In this document: piece after piece, positions 1-8,442 of the stretch | How the letters are laid out: the number at the start of each line of letters is the position of its first letter | Position numbering within the stretch: position 1 is the first letter of the stretch | Assembly (NCBI GenBank): GCA_964568855.1 | Contig: CAZMSD010000009.1 | Span: 37,392 to 101,391 of the forward strand | DNA from: CAZMSD01 sp964568855 | Lineage (GTDB): Bacteria; CAIWAD01 | Direction: 5' to 3' | Length of the DNA: 64,000 nucleotides | Notes under the pieces: model-generated | Told to the model about the DNA's origin: nothing | Databases searched by the model: none | Seen by the model: the letters and a program-made list of their open reading frames with translations, nothing else | Position numbers and translations under genes: made by a program

Positions 1-662
1 TCGTGGATCGCGCGCAGAGTCCGGTGCAGCCCCAGGTCCCCGCTGTCGCCGTAATACACGGGATAGTGGGGCAGGATCGGGAGCCCCAGCTCCCGCGACG
101 CGCGAAAGAGGCGGTTGGCCGCGGCCTTGTCCAGCGCGGGCGCCAGGCCCACCGAGCAGCGGTCGCGGCCGAGGGCGCGGCGCCCCAGGCTGCGCGCTCC
201 CTCGGGAAGCGCGAGACGCAGTGCGGCCTCTCCGGGCAGGATCAGGTGGCAGTCCTCGAGTTCCTGCAGGGCAGCCTGCAGGGCTTTCAGCCGTTCCGCT
301 GCGTCCGTCCGCGCCGCGGGCTCCTGCTTCGCCGCAGCTTGCGGCCTGCCCGGTCCCCGCGCGGCGAGGGCGGGATCGCCGGGCCCCAGGCGGTCAAGGG
401 TGACCAGCCGGCTCAGTTCCGTGAAGCCCCGCCTCCCGCGCGCCAGCACCACGGTCCCGCCCAGCGCGGGAAAGCGACTGCCCAGGATGGGTTTCAGGCC
501 CTCCGCGCGCGCCGCCCTGTAGAACTCCACCATGCCGTAGAGCCCGCGATCGTCCACCAGGGCCAGGGCCTCCATGCCCCGCTCGCGGGCCAGGCGGGGG
601 AGCTCTTCCGGTCTCAGGCAGCCGGCGCCGAAACTAAGGACTGAATGACACTCAAGATGCAT
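1..662 (-). CDS. dnaE2: DnaE2/ImuC-like DNA polymerase III alpha subunit, N-terminal PHP domain (partial)
   Basis: The first ~220 residues of a C-family polymerase alpha subunit are encoded, and the gene runs off the left edge. The N-terminus reads MHLECHSVLSFGAGC, followed by a region ending GLYGMVEFYRAA and LKPILGSRF, which is the PHP fold of DnaE proteins. The usual LHxHS metal motif is LECHS and the usual TDH is VDD, so the PHP metal site looks degraded, as is common in error-prone DnaE2. It starts 11 bases downstream of the imuB-like stop, so the two are probably co-transcribed. Known: ImuB and DnaE2/ImuC form a mutagenic translesion complex. Inference: this is DnaE2 rather than replicative DnaE, based on its partner; the polymerase core lies outside the window. 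Confidence 0.82.
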   Translation of the reverse strand, partial: MHLECHSVLSFGAGCLRPEELPRLARERGMEALALVDDRGLYGMVEFYRAARAEGLKPILGSRFPALGGTVVLARGRRGFTELSRLVTLDRLGPGDPALAARGPGRPQAAAKQEPAARTDAAERLKALQAALQELEDCHLILPGEAALRLALPEGARSLGRRALGRDRCSVGLAPALDKAAANRLFRASRELGLPILPHYPVYYGDSGDLGLHRTLRAIH

Positions 663-673
663 GGAGGAGTCCC

Positions 674-1837
674 TCAGGCCCTAGTGCAGAGGCCCACCTG
701 CACGATCTCGCCGCCGAAGCGCGCGCGGAGCTGGTCCAGCGAGCGTTCCAGGCGGATTCTGCGCTCGTCCGCCGAGGCGTGGAAGCCGTCCAGCTGCAGG
801 GACTCGGGCTCGACGGCGCAGAAGCGGAGTTCGATCCGGCGCACCCGTGCGCGGCGGCTTTCCAGCAGGCGCTCCAGCAGCTCGCGCGCGCTGCCGCGCA
901 GCACGGACAGTCGCCGGCTGAGCGGCGCCCGCGGGAGCTTTCGCCGCCGCAGGCCCTCCCTGCCGTCGCCCCAGAGCAGGCGCAGCTCAAGCGTCCGGGC
1001 TCCGCGCCCCTCGCGCCGCAGCAGCGCCTCGCCCTCCTCGCACATGCGGAAGAGCTCGCGCCAGAGCGACTCGGTCTCGACGGTGTCGCGATCTAAGCGG
1101 CGCAGCAGCCGCAGGTTTCTCCGTCCGTCCTCCGCAGCGCCCGCCCGTACCTGCTCCAACTGCCCGAGCAGCTTCCTCCCGCGATCGCCCAGGACCTGCA
1201 CCAGGCAGTCGGGCGCCAGGCTCTTCGCGTCGCCGATGCTGTGGATGCCCAGCTCGGCGAGCGTGCCGCGCAGGGTGGCGCTCACTCCGGGGAGCCAGGC
1301 CACCGGAAAACCGAGGATCAGCTCATTCTCGCGTTCCGGATCAAGGCGGTTGAGTTCTCCGGCCCCGGCGCGCCGGGCGATCATCTCGGCGGCCAGCGGA
1401 GAGGATCCGATGCCCGCGGCGGCCGGAAGGCCCTCTTCGCTGTCGAGGGCCGCGATCATGCTGCGTCCGAGGTCCTGCTCGTCCGCGTAGAGCCTGCGGC
1501 AGCCGCCGAGAGCCGCCAGGAAGCGTCCAGGTCCGAGCGGGCGCACCTCGGGGAGGCGTTCCCGCAGACTCTCTTCGATGCGCCCGGACACTTCTGAGAT
1601 GCGGGAGGGGCGCGCGTGAACGCAGAGCAGCCCGGGATGACGGCGGCGCAGCTCGGAGAGCAGCATGCCCGGGCGCAGCCCCAGCGCACCCGCCTCGGGC
1701 GAGAGACCCAGGATCTGGCTCCGGTCGTTCTCGCCGGAGCAGACGGCGAAGGCGCGTCCCCTCAGCCCGGGCACGATCTGGCTCTCGAGCCGGGCGGCGA
1801 AATAGGGGACGCGCAGCATCAGAAACCTGCCTTTCAC
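674..1837 (-). CDS. imuB: ImuB-like inactive Y-family polymerase
   Basis: This 387-residue protein has the length and layout of the Y-family (DinB/ImuB) palm-fingers-little finger. The N-terminal catalytic strand, normally with an Asp in the V-D-x-D/N context, reads FLMLRVPYFAARLE with no acidic residue. The second catalytic motif (S-x-D-E) is replaced by GPGRFLAALGG. Loss of both carboxylate motifs is the hallmark of ImuB, which acts as a clamp-binding scaffold for DnaE2. The start is a GTG preceded by GAGGAAGG. It sits directly downstream of a palindrome-embedded promoter and upstream of dnaE2. No imuA or lexA is adjacent. An active DinB is unlikely given the missing acids. Confidence 0.85.
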   Translation of the reverse strand: MKGRFLMLRVPYFAARLESQIVPGLRGRAFAVCSGENDRSQILGLSPEAGALGLRPGMLLSELRRRHPGLLCVHARPSRISEVSGRIEESLRERLPEVRPLGPGRFLAALGGCRRLYADEQDLGRSMIAALDSEEGLPAAAGIGSSPLAAEMIARRAGAGELNRLDPERENELILGFPVAWLPGVSATLRGTLAELGIHSIGDAKSLAPDCLVQVLGDRGRKLLGQLEQVRAGAAEDGRRNLRLLRRLDRDTVETESLWRELFRMCEEGEALLRREGRGARTLELRLLWGDGREGLRRRKLPRAPLSRRLSVLRGSARELLERLLESRRARVRRIELRFCAVEPESLQLDGFHASADERRIRLERSLDQLRARFGGEIVQVGLCTRA

Positions 1838-1850
1838 GCCTTCCTCTCTT

Positions 1851-1870
1851 TGTTCACTAAATAGTGAACA
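1851..1870. promoter_or_regulatory. Palindromic operator, SOS/LexA-like
   Basis: TGTTCAC-TAAATA-GTGAACA is an inverted repeat with perfect 7-base arms (8 if the flanking T/A of the centre is counted). It straddles the -10 box of imuB-dnaE2, the arrangement of a repressor site. Known: LexA boxes differ between phyla and several contain GTTC/GAAC half-sites; imuB-dnaE2 cassettes are typically LexA-controlled. Inference: this is the local SOS box. The SRAP gene starts 115 bases away on the other strand and could share control, but its likely -10 (TAGATT near 1949) does not overlap the palindrome. Confidence 0.6.
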
Positions 1871-1886
1871 TAAAGGAGAGAGACAA
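1858..1886 (-). promoter_or_regulatory. Sigma70-type promoter of imuB-dnaE2
   Basis: Reading the minus strand, TTGTCT (complement of 1881-1886) is separated by exactly 17 bases from TATTTA (complement of 1858-1863). Transcription would begin near 1851, leaving a ~14-base leader that holds the Shine-Dalgarno sequence (1841-1850) before the GTG at 1837. The -10 box is the centre of a palindrome, so a bound repressor would block polymerase. Confidence 0.65.
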
Positions 1887-1984
1887 GTAGAAAGCGGGCC
1901 GCCCGCAGTCGGCAGCGCAGGCGTCCTCCGCGGAGCCCGGGAAGTGTTAGATTTCCTTCGTCGATCGCAGCCTGGGGACCGACC

Positions 1985-2746
1985 ATGTGCGGACGCTATG
2001 CTTTCAGCTCGATCGAGGCTCCACTGGCCGAACGCTTCAGGCGGGCGGACTCGCCGCGCATCGAGGCCCGCTACAACGTGGCGCCCACCCAGCAGGCCGC
2101 CGTGATCCGCCGGTTCGCGAGCGGCGCAAGTTCCTCCGAATCAGACCCTGCACCCTGCGCGGAGTCCCGCGACGAAGCCTCAGCCGTTCCCGGCCTCGAC
2201 CTGCTGCGCTGGGGCCTGATTCCGCGCTGGGCCGGGGACGTCGCCATGGGCGCCCGGCTGATCAACGCCCGCAGCGAGACGGCCGGCGAGAAGCCCGCCT
2301 TCCGCGAGGCGCTGCGCCTCAGGCGCTGCCTGGTTCCAGCGGACGGCTTCTACGAATGGCGCAAGCGTTCCGGCGGCAAGGAAGCCCACTACGTCAGCCT
2401 GGTCAGCGGAGGGCCCTTCGCCATGGCCGGCCTGTGGGAGAGCTGGCGCGGTCCCGCGGCGGAGCGGATCGACAGCTTCACGATTCTGACCACCGAGGCC
2501 AACGAGGCCTTGCGCGGCCTGCATCATCGGATGCCCGTGATCCTGCGCGAGGAGGCCTGGGAGGACTGGCTGGGGCCCGGCGCGCTGGAGCCCGCCCTGC
2601 TGGCGGAGCTCTTCAGGCCCTATCCCGGCGGGGAGCTGCGGCACTGGGCCGTCTCCCCGCGAGTCAACCGCCCGCAGAACGACGACGCGGACCTGGTGCG
2701 GCAGGTGGTGCCACCGGATCTTTTCGAAACGAGGGAGACACGATGA
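1985..2746 (+). CDS. SOS response-associated peptidase (SRAP/HMCES/YedK family)
   Basis: SRAP proteins form a thiazolidine crosslink to abasic sites in single-stranded DNA through the N-terminal cysteine. The protein begins MCGRYAF, so Cys2 is the first residue after Met removal. The other conserved residues are in place: Asn94 (INARSE), Glu124 (FYEWR) and His180 (HHRMPVIL). At 253 residues it is slightly longer than YedK (222), the extra lying in a Ser/Glu-rich insertion after residue ~40. It is divergent from imuB-dnaE2, which fits a DNA-damage locus. The stop overlaps the next start (ATGA), so the peptidase gene downstream is probably translationally coupled. Confidence 0.93.
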   Translation: MCGRYAFSSIEAPLAERFRRADSPRIEARYNVAPTQQAAVIRRFASGASSSESDPAPCAESRDEASAVPGLDLLRWGLIPRWAGDVAMGARLINARSETAGEKPAFREALRLRRCLVPADGFYEWRKRSGGKEAHYVSLVSGGPFAMAGLWESWRGPAAERIDSFTILTTEANEALRGLHHRMPVILREEAWEDWLGPGALEPALLAELFRPYPGGELRHWAVSPRVNRPQNDDADLVRQVVPPDLFETRETR

Positions 2747-4263
2747 GCAGGATTTTCCCCGTCCGGCTGCTCGGCCTGCTGCCGGTCCTGGTTCTGGCGG
2801 CCGGGGTTTCCGCCGCTGAAGACGAGCGCGAGTCGGCCCCGGCGCCGCCTGAACTCATGGAGGAACAGCTCGCGGAGAGCGGTCATTCCGTAACGATCGA
2901 CGGGCGGAAGGTGGATTACACGGCCCGCGCGGGCACGATCCTGCTCAAGAAGGAGAGCGGCGAAAACAGGGCTTCGATCTTTTACGTGGCCTACACAGTC
3001 GAAGGGGAGCGGGATCCCTCGTCGAGGCCCATCACCTTCTCCTTCAACGGCGGTCCGGGGTCCTCCTCGGTCTGGCTGCACCTGGGCCTGCTGGGACCGC
3101 GTCGCGTGGAGCTAGAGGAGGACGGCTCGGCGCCCCCGCCTCCCTACCGGCTGGTGGACAACGAGTTCTCGCTGCTCGACCGCAGCGATCTCGTGTTCGT
3201 CGATCCGGTCAGCACAGGCTACAGCCGGGCGGCTCCCGGCGAGGAGGCGGCCAGCTTCCACGGGCTGGAGGAGGACATCGAGTCCGTGGGCGAATTCATC
3301 CGGATCTTTCTCACGCGCGACGGGCGCTGGGCCTCGCCCAAGTTCCTGATCGGCGAGAGCTACGGCAGTACGCGCGCCGCCGGGCTCGCGGGATACCTGC
3401 AGGAACGCCACGGGATGTATCTCAACGGCGTGATGCTGGTTTCCTCGGTGCTGGACTTCCAGAGCACGCGCTTCGACACGGGCAACGACCTGCCCTACGT
3501 GCTCTTTCTGCCCAGTTATACCGCCACGGCCTGGTATCACGGAATGCTCGACGCGGATCTCCAGGGCGACCTGCAGCGCGCCCTGGAGGAGTCGAGGATT
3601 TTCGCCGGCGGGAGCTACGCGCGCGCGCTGTTCCAGGGAATCGCCCTCGATCCCGGGGAGCGCCGTGCGGCCGTCCGGGACCTGGCGCGCCTCACGGGCC
3701 TGCGCCCGGATTACGTGGAAGCCTGCGACCTGCGGATCCACATCTTTCGCTTCACCAAGGAGATCCTGCGCGCGCGGGGTCTCACCGCGGGCAGGCTGGA
3801 CAGCCGTCTCACGGGCCGGGACAGGGACGACGCCGGCGAGACCCCGGAGTTCGATCCCAGCTACGCGGCGATCCACGGCCCCTTCACGGCGACGCTCAAC
3901 GATTACCTGCGCGGCGAGCTGAAGTACGAGACCGACCTGCCCTACGAGATCCTCACCGGCCGGGTGCGGCCTTGGAAGTACGGCAGGTACCAGAACCGCT
4001 ACGTCAACATGGCCGAGACCCTGCGCGAGGCCATGACCCGCAATCCCCACCTGCGCGTACTTGTGGCTTGCGGCTATTACGACCTGGCCACCCCCTTCTA
4101 CGCCAGCGAATACACTTTCGATCACCTGGGACTGGATCGGGACGAGCGGGATCGGGTCGTGCTGAAGTACTACGAATCGGGACACATGATGTACATCCAC
4201 GGTCCCTCCCTTGAGCAGCAGAAGCGGGACCTCGCGGAGTTCATCCGGTCTTCGATCCGCTGA
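2743..4263 (+). CDS. Secreted S10 serine carboxypeptidase-like peptidase
   Basis: The 506-residue protein starts with a cleavable-looking signal peptide (hydrophobic run to about residue 24, ending GVSAAE). The S10 alpha/beta-hydrolase landmarks are all visible: the oxyanion region FNGGPGSSS, the nucleophile elbow GESYG with Ser206, Asp447 in CGYYDLATP, and His481 in SGHMMYIH. Known: S10 enzymes remove C-terminal residues at acidic pH; bacterial members are periplasmic or secreted. I chose the ATG that overlaps the SRAP stop because it gives the signal peptide directly; the reading frame extends further upstream but only as an out-of-frame shadow of SRAP. Confidence 0.9.
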   Translation: MSRIFPVRLLGLLPVLVLAAGVSAAEDERESAPAPPELMEEQLAESGHSVTIDGRKVDYTARAGTILLKKESGENRASIFYVAYTVEGERDPSSRPITFSFNGGPGSSSVWLHLGLLGPRRVELEEDGSAPPPPYRLVDNEFSLLDRSDLVFVDPVSTGYSRAAPGEEAASFHGLEEDIESVGEFIRIFLTRDGRWASPKFLIGESYGSTRAAGLAGYLQERHGMYLNGVMLVSSVLDFQSTRFDTGNDLPYVLFLPSYTATAWYHGMLDADLQGDLQRALEESRIFAGGSYARALFQGIALDPGERRAAVRDLARLTGLRPDYVEACDLRIHIFRFTKEILRARGLTAGRLDSRLTGRDRDDAGETPEFDPSYAAIHGPFTATLNDYLRGELKYETDLPYEILTGRVRPWKYGRYQNRYVNMAETLREAMTRNPHLRVLVACGYYDLATPFYASEYTFDHLGLDRDERDRVVLKYYESGHMMYIHGPSLEQQKRDLAEFIRSSIR

Positions 4264-4272
4264 GGCGGCTTT

Positions 4273-7200
4273 GTGCCGTCGAAACCGGGAACCGGCATGG
4301 TAAACTACGGCAGCCTTGACTTCACCTTCTTCGTCTACGGACTGGGCTACGTGCTGATGGCCGCCGTCTGCCTGCCTCTGGGCCGCGAGGATCGCCTGCG
4401 GCTGCCCTGGGCCTGGCTGGGTTCCTACGGGCTGATCATGGGCTGCGTGGCCTGGCTCAACCTCGCCGTCATCAGCACCGGCGACAGCCGGCAGCAGCTG
4501 CTGTTCAGGCTGGTCCTGATGAGCCTGGGCTACCTGCTGCTGGTGGAATTCGGTCGCCGCGGGGCGCGCGTCGCCGGCGGACGGAGTCCCGGGGCCTGGA
4601 TCCACCTGCCCCTGCTCGCGCTGGCGGCCCTGGGCCTGCTGGGCGACATCCAGGCGCTCAAGGCCGCTCCCCGGTACTCCCTGGCCCTGGTGGGCGGGGT
4701 ATGGGCCGCCTGGGCGCTCTGGCGCTGCTCTCGGCGGGCGCCGAGCGGCGGCCTGGCTCTGGGCGCAGCCGCGCTCGCCACACTCCTGGCGGCCCTCGGA
4801 TCAGGGCTGCTGGTGGCGCCGGCGGAATTCTTCCCGGCCTCCGTCCTGAACCAGCGGAGCTTCCAGCAATTGACGGGCCTGTCGATCCAGGCACTGCGCG
4901 GCGCGCTGGCGCTGGTCATCGCCGCCGCCCTGGCGCGCTACTACTGGGAGCTGCGCGCAGCGGACCGGCGCTTCGGAGTCAGGCGCGCAGCGCCCTTCAG
5001 CCACTGGCTCCTGCTGCTGCTGGGCCTGCTGATCGCCGGCTGGGTCTCCACGGACCTGGTGGGCCGGGCGCGCGAGTCGATGCTCGTGCGACACGCGGAG
5101 CGCCTGGCCGCGTTCTGCGCCGCTTCCCTCGACGGCCGGGAGCTGGCCGCCTACGGACGCGGCGCGGGCGGAAGTTCGCGCGGTATGCGGCGAACCCTCG
5201 GAAGGCTGGGCGAATTCTGCGCCGAGGACGAGGAAGTGCAGGCCATTCATCTGCTCCTCGCGCGCCGGACCGCTGGTCGCGCGCCGGTCGTGCTACACCT
5301 GGCGTCGGTTCCCCGCGGTTCTCCGTACTGGATGATCCGTCCCGGTCAGGGATTTAGGAGCGGTCCGGCGCCTGGCGGGAGCGGTCCGGGTGATACAACT
5401 CTGGAACTCGTGACTCACGAAGGGGGCAACAGCGTACGCGCGACGGTTCGACTGCCGGCCGTCAGGGGAGAGTCCGCCGGAGATCCCGACACGGAGGAAC
5501 CGCTGGTCGCGCTGGATCTCTCCGCGGGACGCTGGCTGCGCTCGGTCTCCCGCGCCAGACTCTTTCCCCTGGGTATCACGCTGGTGCTGTCGTTGCTGCT
5601 GATCGCCGTGGACCTGCTCCGGCAACGTTCGCGGGACGTGGCCTACCGCGTGGCCCAGTCCGAGCTCAGATACCGCGGGCTGGTGGAGAGCCTGGCCGGA
5701 TCGATCTTCCTGCTCGACCTTCAGGGCCGGATCCTCTCCGCCAACCGCAACGGCCTGGAAGCAGTGGGCCGCAGCGAGAAAGAGCTGCAGGGAAGCGAGT
5801 GGCTGGCCATCTGGCCGGCCGGGGCGCGCCCGGGATTGAAGGAGGCGCTGGACGCCGCGAGGCGGGGCGCCCGGAGCGAGGTCGAACAGTCGGACCGGGC
5901 GCCGGGCGGCGACGAGCGCATCTGGCAGGTATTGCTGAATCCGATCCACGACGATGCGGGCCGCGTGCAGCGCATGGTGTCAGTACAGACCGACGTCACC
6001 GAACGCAGGCGCGACGAAGAACTCCACCGCCGGCTCGAAGAACAGATGCAGCAGGCGCAGAAGATGGAGAGCCTGGGCGTGCTGACCGGCGGCATCGCCC
6101 ACGATTTCAACAACCTGCTGGTGGGGATCCTCGGCAACGCGGAATTCGCCAGGTCGGAACTGCCGCCCGGCTCGGACCTGAGCGACGTGATACGCGACAT
6201 CCAGACGGCCGCCAGGCGCGCAGCCGACTTGACGCAGCAGATGCTGGCCTACTCCGGCCGCAGCAGTTTCAAGGTCCAGCAGCTCAAGCTCTCCGAGCTT
6301 GTCCGCGAGATCACGGACCTGCTGCGCGTCTCGATTTCGAAGAAAGCGGGCCTGGAGTACGACTTCAACGACGGCGAGGCCCTGGTGCTGGCCGACGCCA
6401 CGCAGCTTCGCCAGGTGGTCATGAACCTGATCACCAACGCCTCGGAGGCGCTGGGCGACGATCCGGGCCTGGTCACCGCCCGCACCGCCGCGGTCCTTGC
6501 CGGCCGCGCCCTGCTTGACGGGTACTACCACGGCGACGAACTCGTGGAAGGCCGCTACGTGGAGCTCGAAGTCTCCGACACGGGCTGCGGCATGGACGAG
6601 GAAACGCGCGGACGCATCTTCGATCCTTTCTTCACCACCAAGTTCACGGGCCGCGGCCTGGGCCTGGCGGCGGTCCTGGGGATCGTGCGCAGCCACGGCG
6701 GCGCAGTCAGCGTGAACAGCCGGCCCGGTCGGGGAACCACCTTCCGTGTCCTGCTGCCCGCCTGCGAGGGTGTGGGAGCGCCCGTCGCGGTGGAGCCGGA
6801 ATCGCCCGCTGAGAGTCTCTCCCTGCACGTCGATGCAGGCGGACATCGGCGTGTCACGCACGATCCCGCGCCGGCCGAGAGCCGCGGCGACGACCTTGAC
6901 CGTTCTCGGAAAAAACGAGTTCCCGAGGACCTGGTGCTCGTGGTGGAGGACGACGAAGCCGTGCGCAACGTGGCCTGCAGGGCGTTGGAGCTGGAGGGCT
7001 ACCGGGTCCTTGGCGCCAGCCGAGGAAGGGACGCCGTCGATCTCCTGGCGGAGCACTCGGAACGCGTCGGCCTGGTCCTGGTGGACCTGACGCTGCTGCA
7101 GTTGAGCGGCGAGGACATCCTGTCCGAGCTGCGCGGCCTCCGCGCGGACCTGCCGGTGATAGTGAGCAGCGGCTTTTCCGCGCGGGAAGTGGTGGCGCGC

Positions 7201-7326
7201 ATCGGCGCCGAGCGGATGAACGGTTTCCTGCAGAAGCCCTACCGTCCCGCAGAGCTGGCCGACCTGGTCCGCCGGCACATTTCCTGCAACGGCGAGGGGA
7301 GCGGGATCGAGGAGGTCCGCGGATGA
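4273..7326 (+). CDS. Hybrid sensor histidine kinase with membrane sensor, PAS and receiver domains
   Basis: Residues ~10-240 hold a run of about seven hydrophobic segments, followed by another helix near 245, an extracytoplasmic stretch (~270-420) and a last helix near 430. A PAS domain spans ~465-575. The kinase core has the H-box GGIAHDFNNLL with His610, an N-box (NLITNASEAL), DTGCGMD, and the G-box GRGLGLAA. A receiver domain follows from ~887 with phospho-acceptor Asp938 and K in LQKPYRP. The H-box type is that of the HDFNNLL family of hybrid kinases. The GTG start at 4273 has GAGG 7 bases upstream; an ATG at 4297 is an alternative. No output regulator is adjacent, so the target is unknown. 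Its stop overlaps the next ATG. Confidence 0.9.
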   Translation: MPSKPGTGMVNYGSLDFTFFVYGLGYVLMAAVCLPLGREDRLRLPWAWLGSYGLIMGCVAWLNLAVISTGDSRQQLLFRLVLMSLGYLLLVEFGRRGARVAGGRSPGAWIHLPLLALAALGLLGDIQALKAAPRYSLALVGGVWAAWALWRCSRRAPSGGLALGAAALATLLAALGSGLLVAPAEFFPASVLNQRSFQQLTGLSIQALRGALALVIAAALARYYWELRAADRRFGVRRAAPFSHWLLLLLGLLIAGWVSTDLVGRARESMLVRHAERLAAFCAASLDGRELAAYGRGAGGSSRGMRRTLGRLGEFCAEDEEVQAIHLLLARRTAGRAPVVLHLASVPRGSPYWMIRPGQGFRSGPAPGGSGPGDTTLELVTHEGGNSVRATVRLPAVRGESAGDPDTEEPLVALDLSAGRWLRSVSRARLFPLGITLVLSLLLIAVDLLRQRSRDVAYRVAQSELRYRGLVESLAGSIFLLDLQGRILSANRNGLEAVGRSEKELQGSEWLAIWPAGARPGLKEALDAARRGARSEVEQSDRAPGGDERIWQVLLNPIHDDAGRVQRMVSVQTDVTERRRDEELHRRLEEQMQQAQKMESLGVLTGGIAHDFNNLLVGILGNAEFARSELPPGSDLSDVIRDIQTAARRAADLTQQMLAYSGRSSFKVQQLKLSELVREITDLLRVSISKKAGLEYDFNDGEALVLADATQLRQVVMNLITNASEALGDDPGLVTARTAAVLAGRALLDGYYHGDELVEGRYVELEVSDTGCGMDEETRGRIFDPFFTTKFTGRGLGLAAVLGIVRSHGGAVSVNSRPGRGTTFRVLLPACEGVGAPVAVEPESPAESLSLHVDAGGHRRVTHDPAPAESRGDDLDRSRKKRVPEDLVLVVEDDEAVRNVACRALELEGYRVLGASRGRDAVDLLAEHSERVGLVLVDLTLLQLSGEDILSELRGLRADLPVIVSSGFSAREVVARIGAERMNGFLQKPYRPAELADLVRRHISCNGEGSGIEEVRG

Positions 7327-7697
7327 CGGAACTGGAAGTCCTGCGCGAGTACCTGCTGGAGCCGCCCGCGAGTTCCGAAGAGCGTCCCTTCGGCCCTGAT
7401 GTGCTCGTATACAAGGTCGCGGGCCGCATGTTCGCCCTGCTGGCTTGGCGGGATGATCCCCTGCGGATCACGCTCAAGTGCGACCCGGCGCAGGCCCAGC
7501 ACCTCCGTCGCAGCTTCGAGGCGGTCCGGCCCGGGTATTACATGAACAAGGAACATTGGAACACCGTGCTGCTGGACGGCAGCATCGACCGCGAGCTGCT
7601 GCGGTCCTGGATCGACGAATCCTACGCCCTGGTGGTTTCGGGCCTGAAGAAACCGCTTCGCGAGAGCCTGCGGAGGCGGGCCGGGCTCGAGGACTGA
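7323..7697 (+). CDS. MmcQ/YjbR family protein
   Basis: The 124-residue protein matches the YjbR/MmcQ (CyaY-like fold) family in length and in the sequence run: FGPDVLVYKVAGRMFALL, ITLKCDP, the RPGYYMNKEHWNTV segment and a C-terminal SYALVVSGLKK. The biochemical role of the family is not settled; DNA-binding has been proposed for some members. ATG overlaps the kinase stop (ATGA), placing it in the same transcript. Nothing in the sequence suggests a catalytic site. Confidence 0.88.
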   Translation: MTELEVLREYLLEPPASSEERPFGPDVLVYKVAGRMFALLAWRDDPLRITLKCDPAQAQHLRRSFEAVRPGYYMNKEHWNTVLLDGSIDRELLRSWIDESYALVVSGLKKPLRESLRRRAGLED

Positions 7698-7709
7698 AGG
7701 AGAACCCGG

Positions 7710-8429
7710 ATGGCAGCGCCCTCGGGAAGGGCCGGGATCGGGACCCTCAACGAAAAGCCGCTCCACGCCGCGCTGAAGGAGTATTACGCGCGACCGGGCG
7801 ACCGCTGCGAAGTGCCCTTCGAGGGCTTCGTGGTGGACATCGTCCGCGGGGACCTGCTGATCGAGATCCAGACCGGCGGTTTCTCGGCCCTGCGACGCAA
7901 ACTGGAAAGACTCACCGCGACTCACCGGGTAAGAGTGATCTATCCCGTGGCGGTCGAGAAGTGGATTCTGCGCCTGGACGGCGAGGGTACGGGCGTGCTG
8001 GGACGGCGCAAGTCGCCCAAGCGGGATTCGCCCCAGCAGTTGTTCTCCGAGCTGGTGAGCTTTCCCGGCCTGCTGCGCGGCGGCCGGTTGGCGATTCACC
8101 TGCTGCTGATCCGCGAGGAGGAAGTGCGCCGCATGCAGGCGCCGCGCAGGTACGGCCGCAGACGCGGCCGCAGGCGCGGCGGCTGGATCAGGGTGGAACG
8201 GCGCCTGCTGGAGGTGCTGGACAAGCTGGCCCTGGAAGGACCGGAAGACCTGCGCGCCCTGTTGCCGGAGTCGCTGGGCGATCCATTCCTGACGGCGGAC
8301 CTGTCGGCGGCGCTGGGCAGCACGCGGAGGCTGGCCCAGCAGATGGCCTACTGCCTGCGCGAGGCGGGAGTGCTCTACTGCACGGGCAAGCAAGGCAACG
8401 CGCTGGTGTATTCGCGGCAGGCGGGTTGA
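7710..8429 (+). CDS. Conserved protein with PD-(D/E)xK-like N-terminus and winged-helix-like C-terminus
   Basis: Of unknown function. Residues ~10-75 read like a small PD-(D/E)xK nuclease core: a helix (NEKPLHAALKEYY), then FVVDIVRGDLLIEIQTG with the Asp and Glu-x-Gln pattern, then a helix with LRRKLERL. A basic linker (RRYGRRRGRRRGG, ~148-160) could bind nucleic acid. The last ~80 residues are helical and resemble a winged helix. I recall such proteins as widely conserved hypotheticals, but I cannot assign a substrate. ATG with AAGGAGAA upstream. Confidence 0.75.
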   Translation: MAAPSGRAGIGTLNEKPLHAALKEYYARPGDRCEVPFEGFVVDIVRGDLLIEIQTGGFSALRRKLERLTATHRVRVIYPVAVEKWILRLDGEGTGVLGRRKSPKRDSPQQLFSELVSFPGLLRGGRLAIHLLLIREEEVRRMQAPRRYGRRRGRRRGGWIRVERRLLEVLDKLALEGPEDLRALLPESLGDPFLTADLSAALGSTRRLAQQMAYCLREAGVLYCTGKQGNALVYSRQAG

Positions 8430-8442
8430 GGGGAGTTCCACG

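Noticed and set aside
1858..1985. SRAP gene as a definite member of the same SOS operator
   Set aside because: Its probable -10 (near 1949) lies about 80 bases from the palindrome, too far for simple promoter occlusion; co-control is possible but not supported by position.
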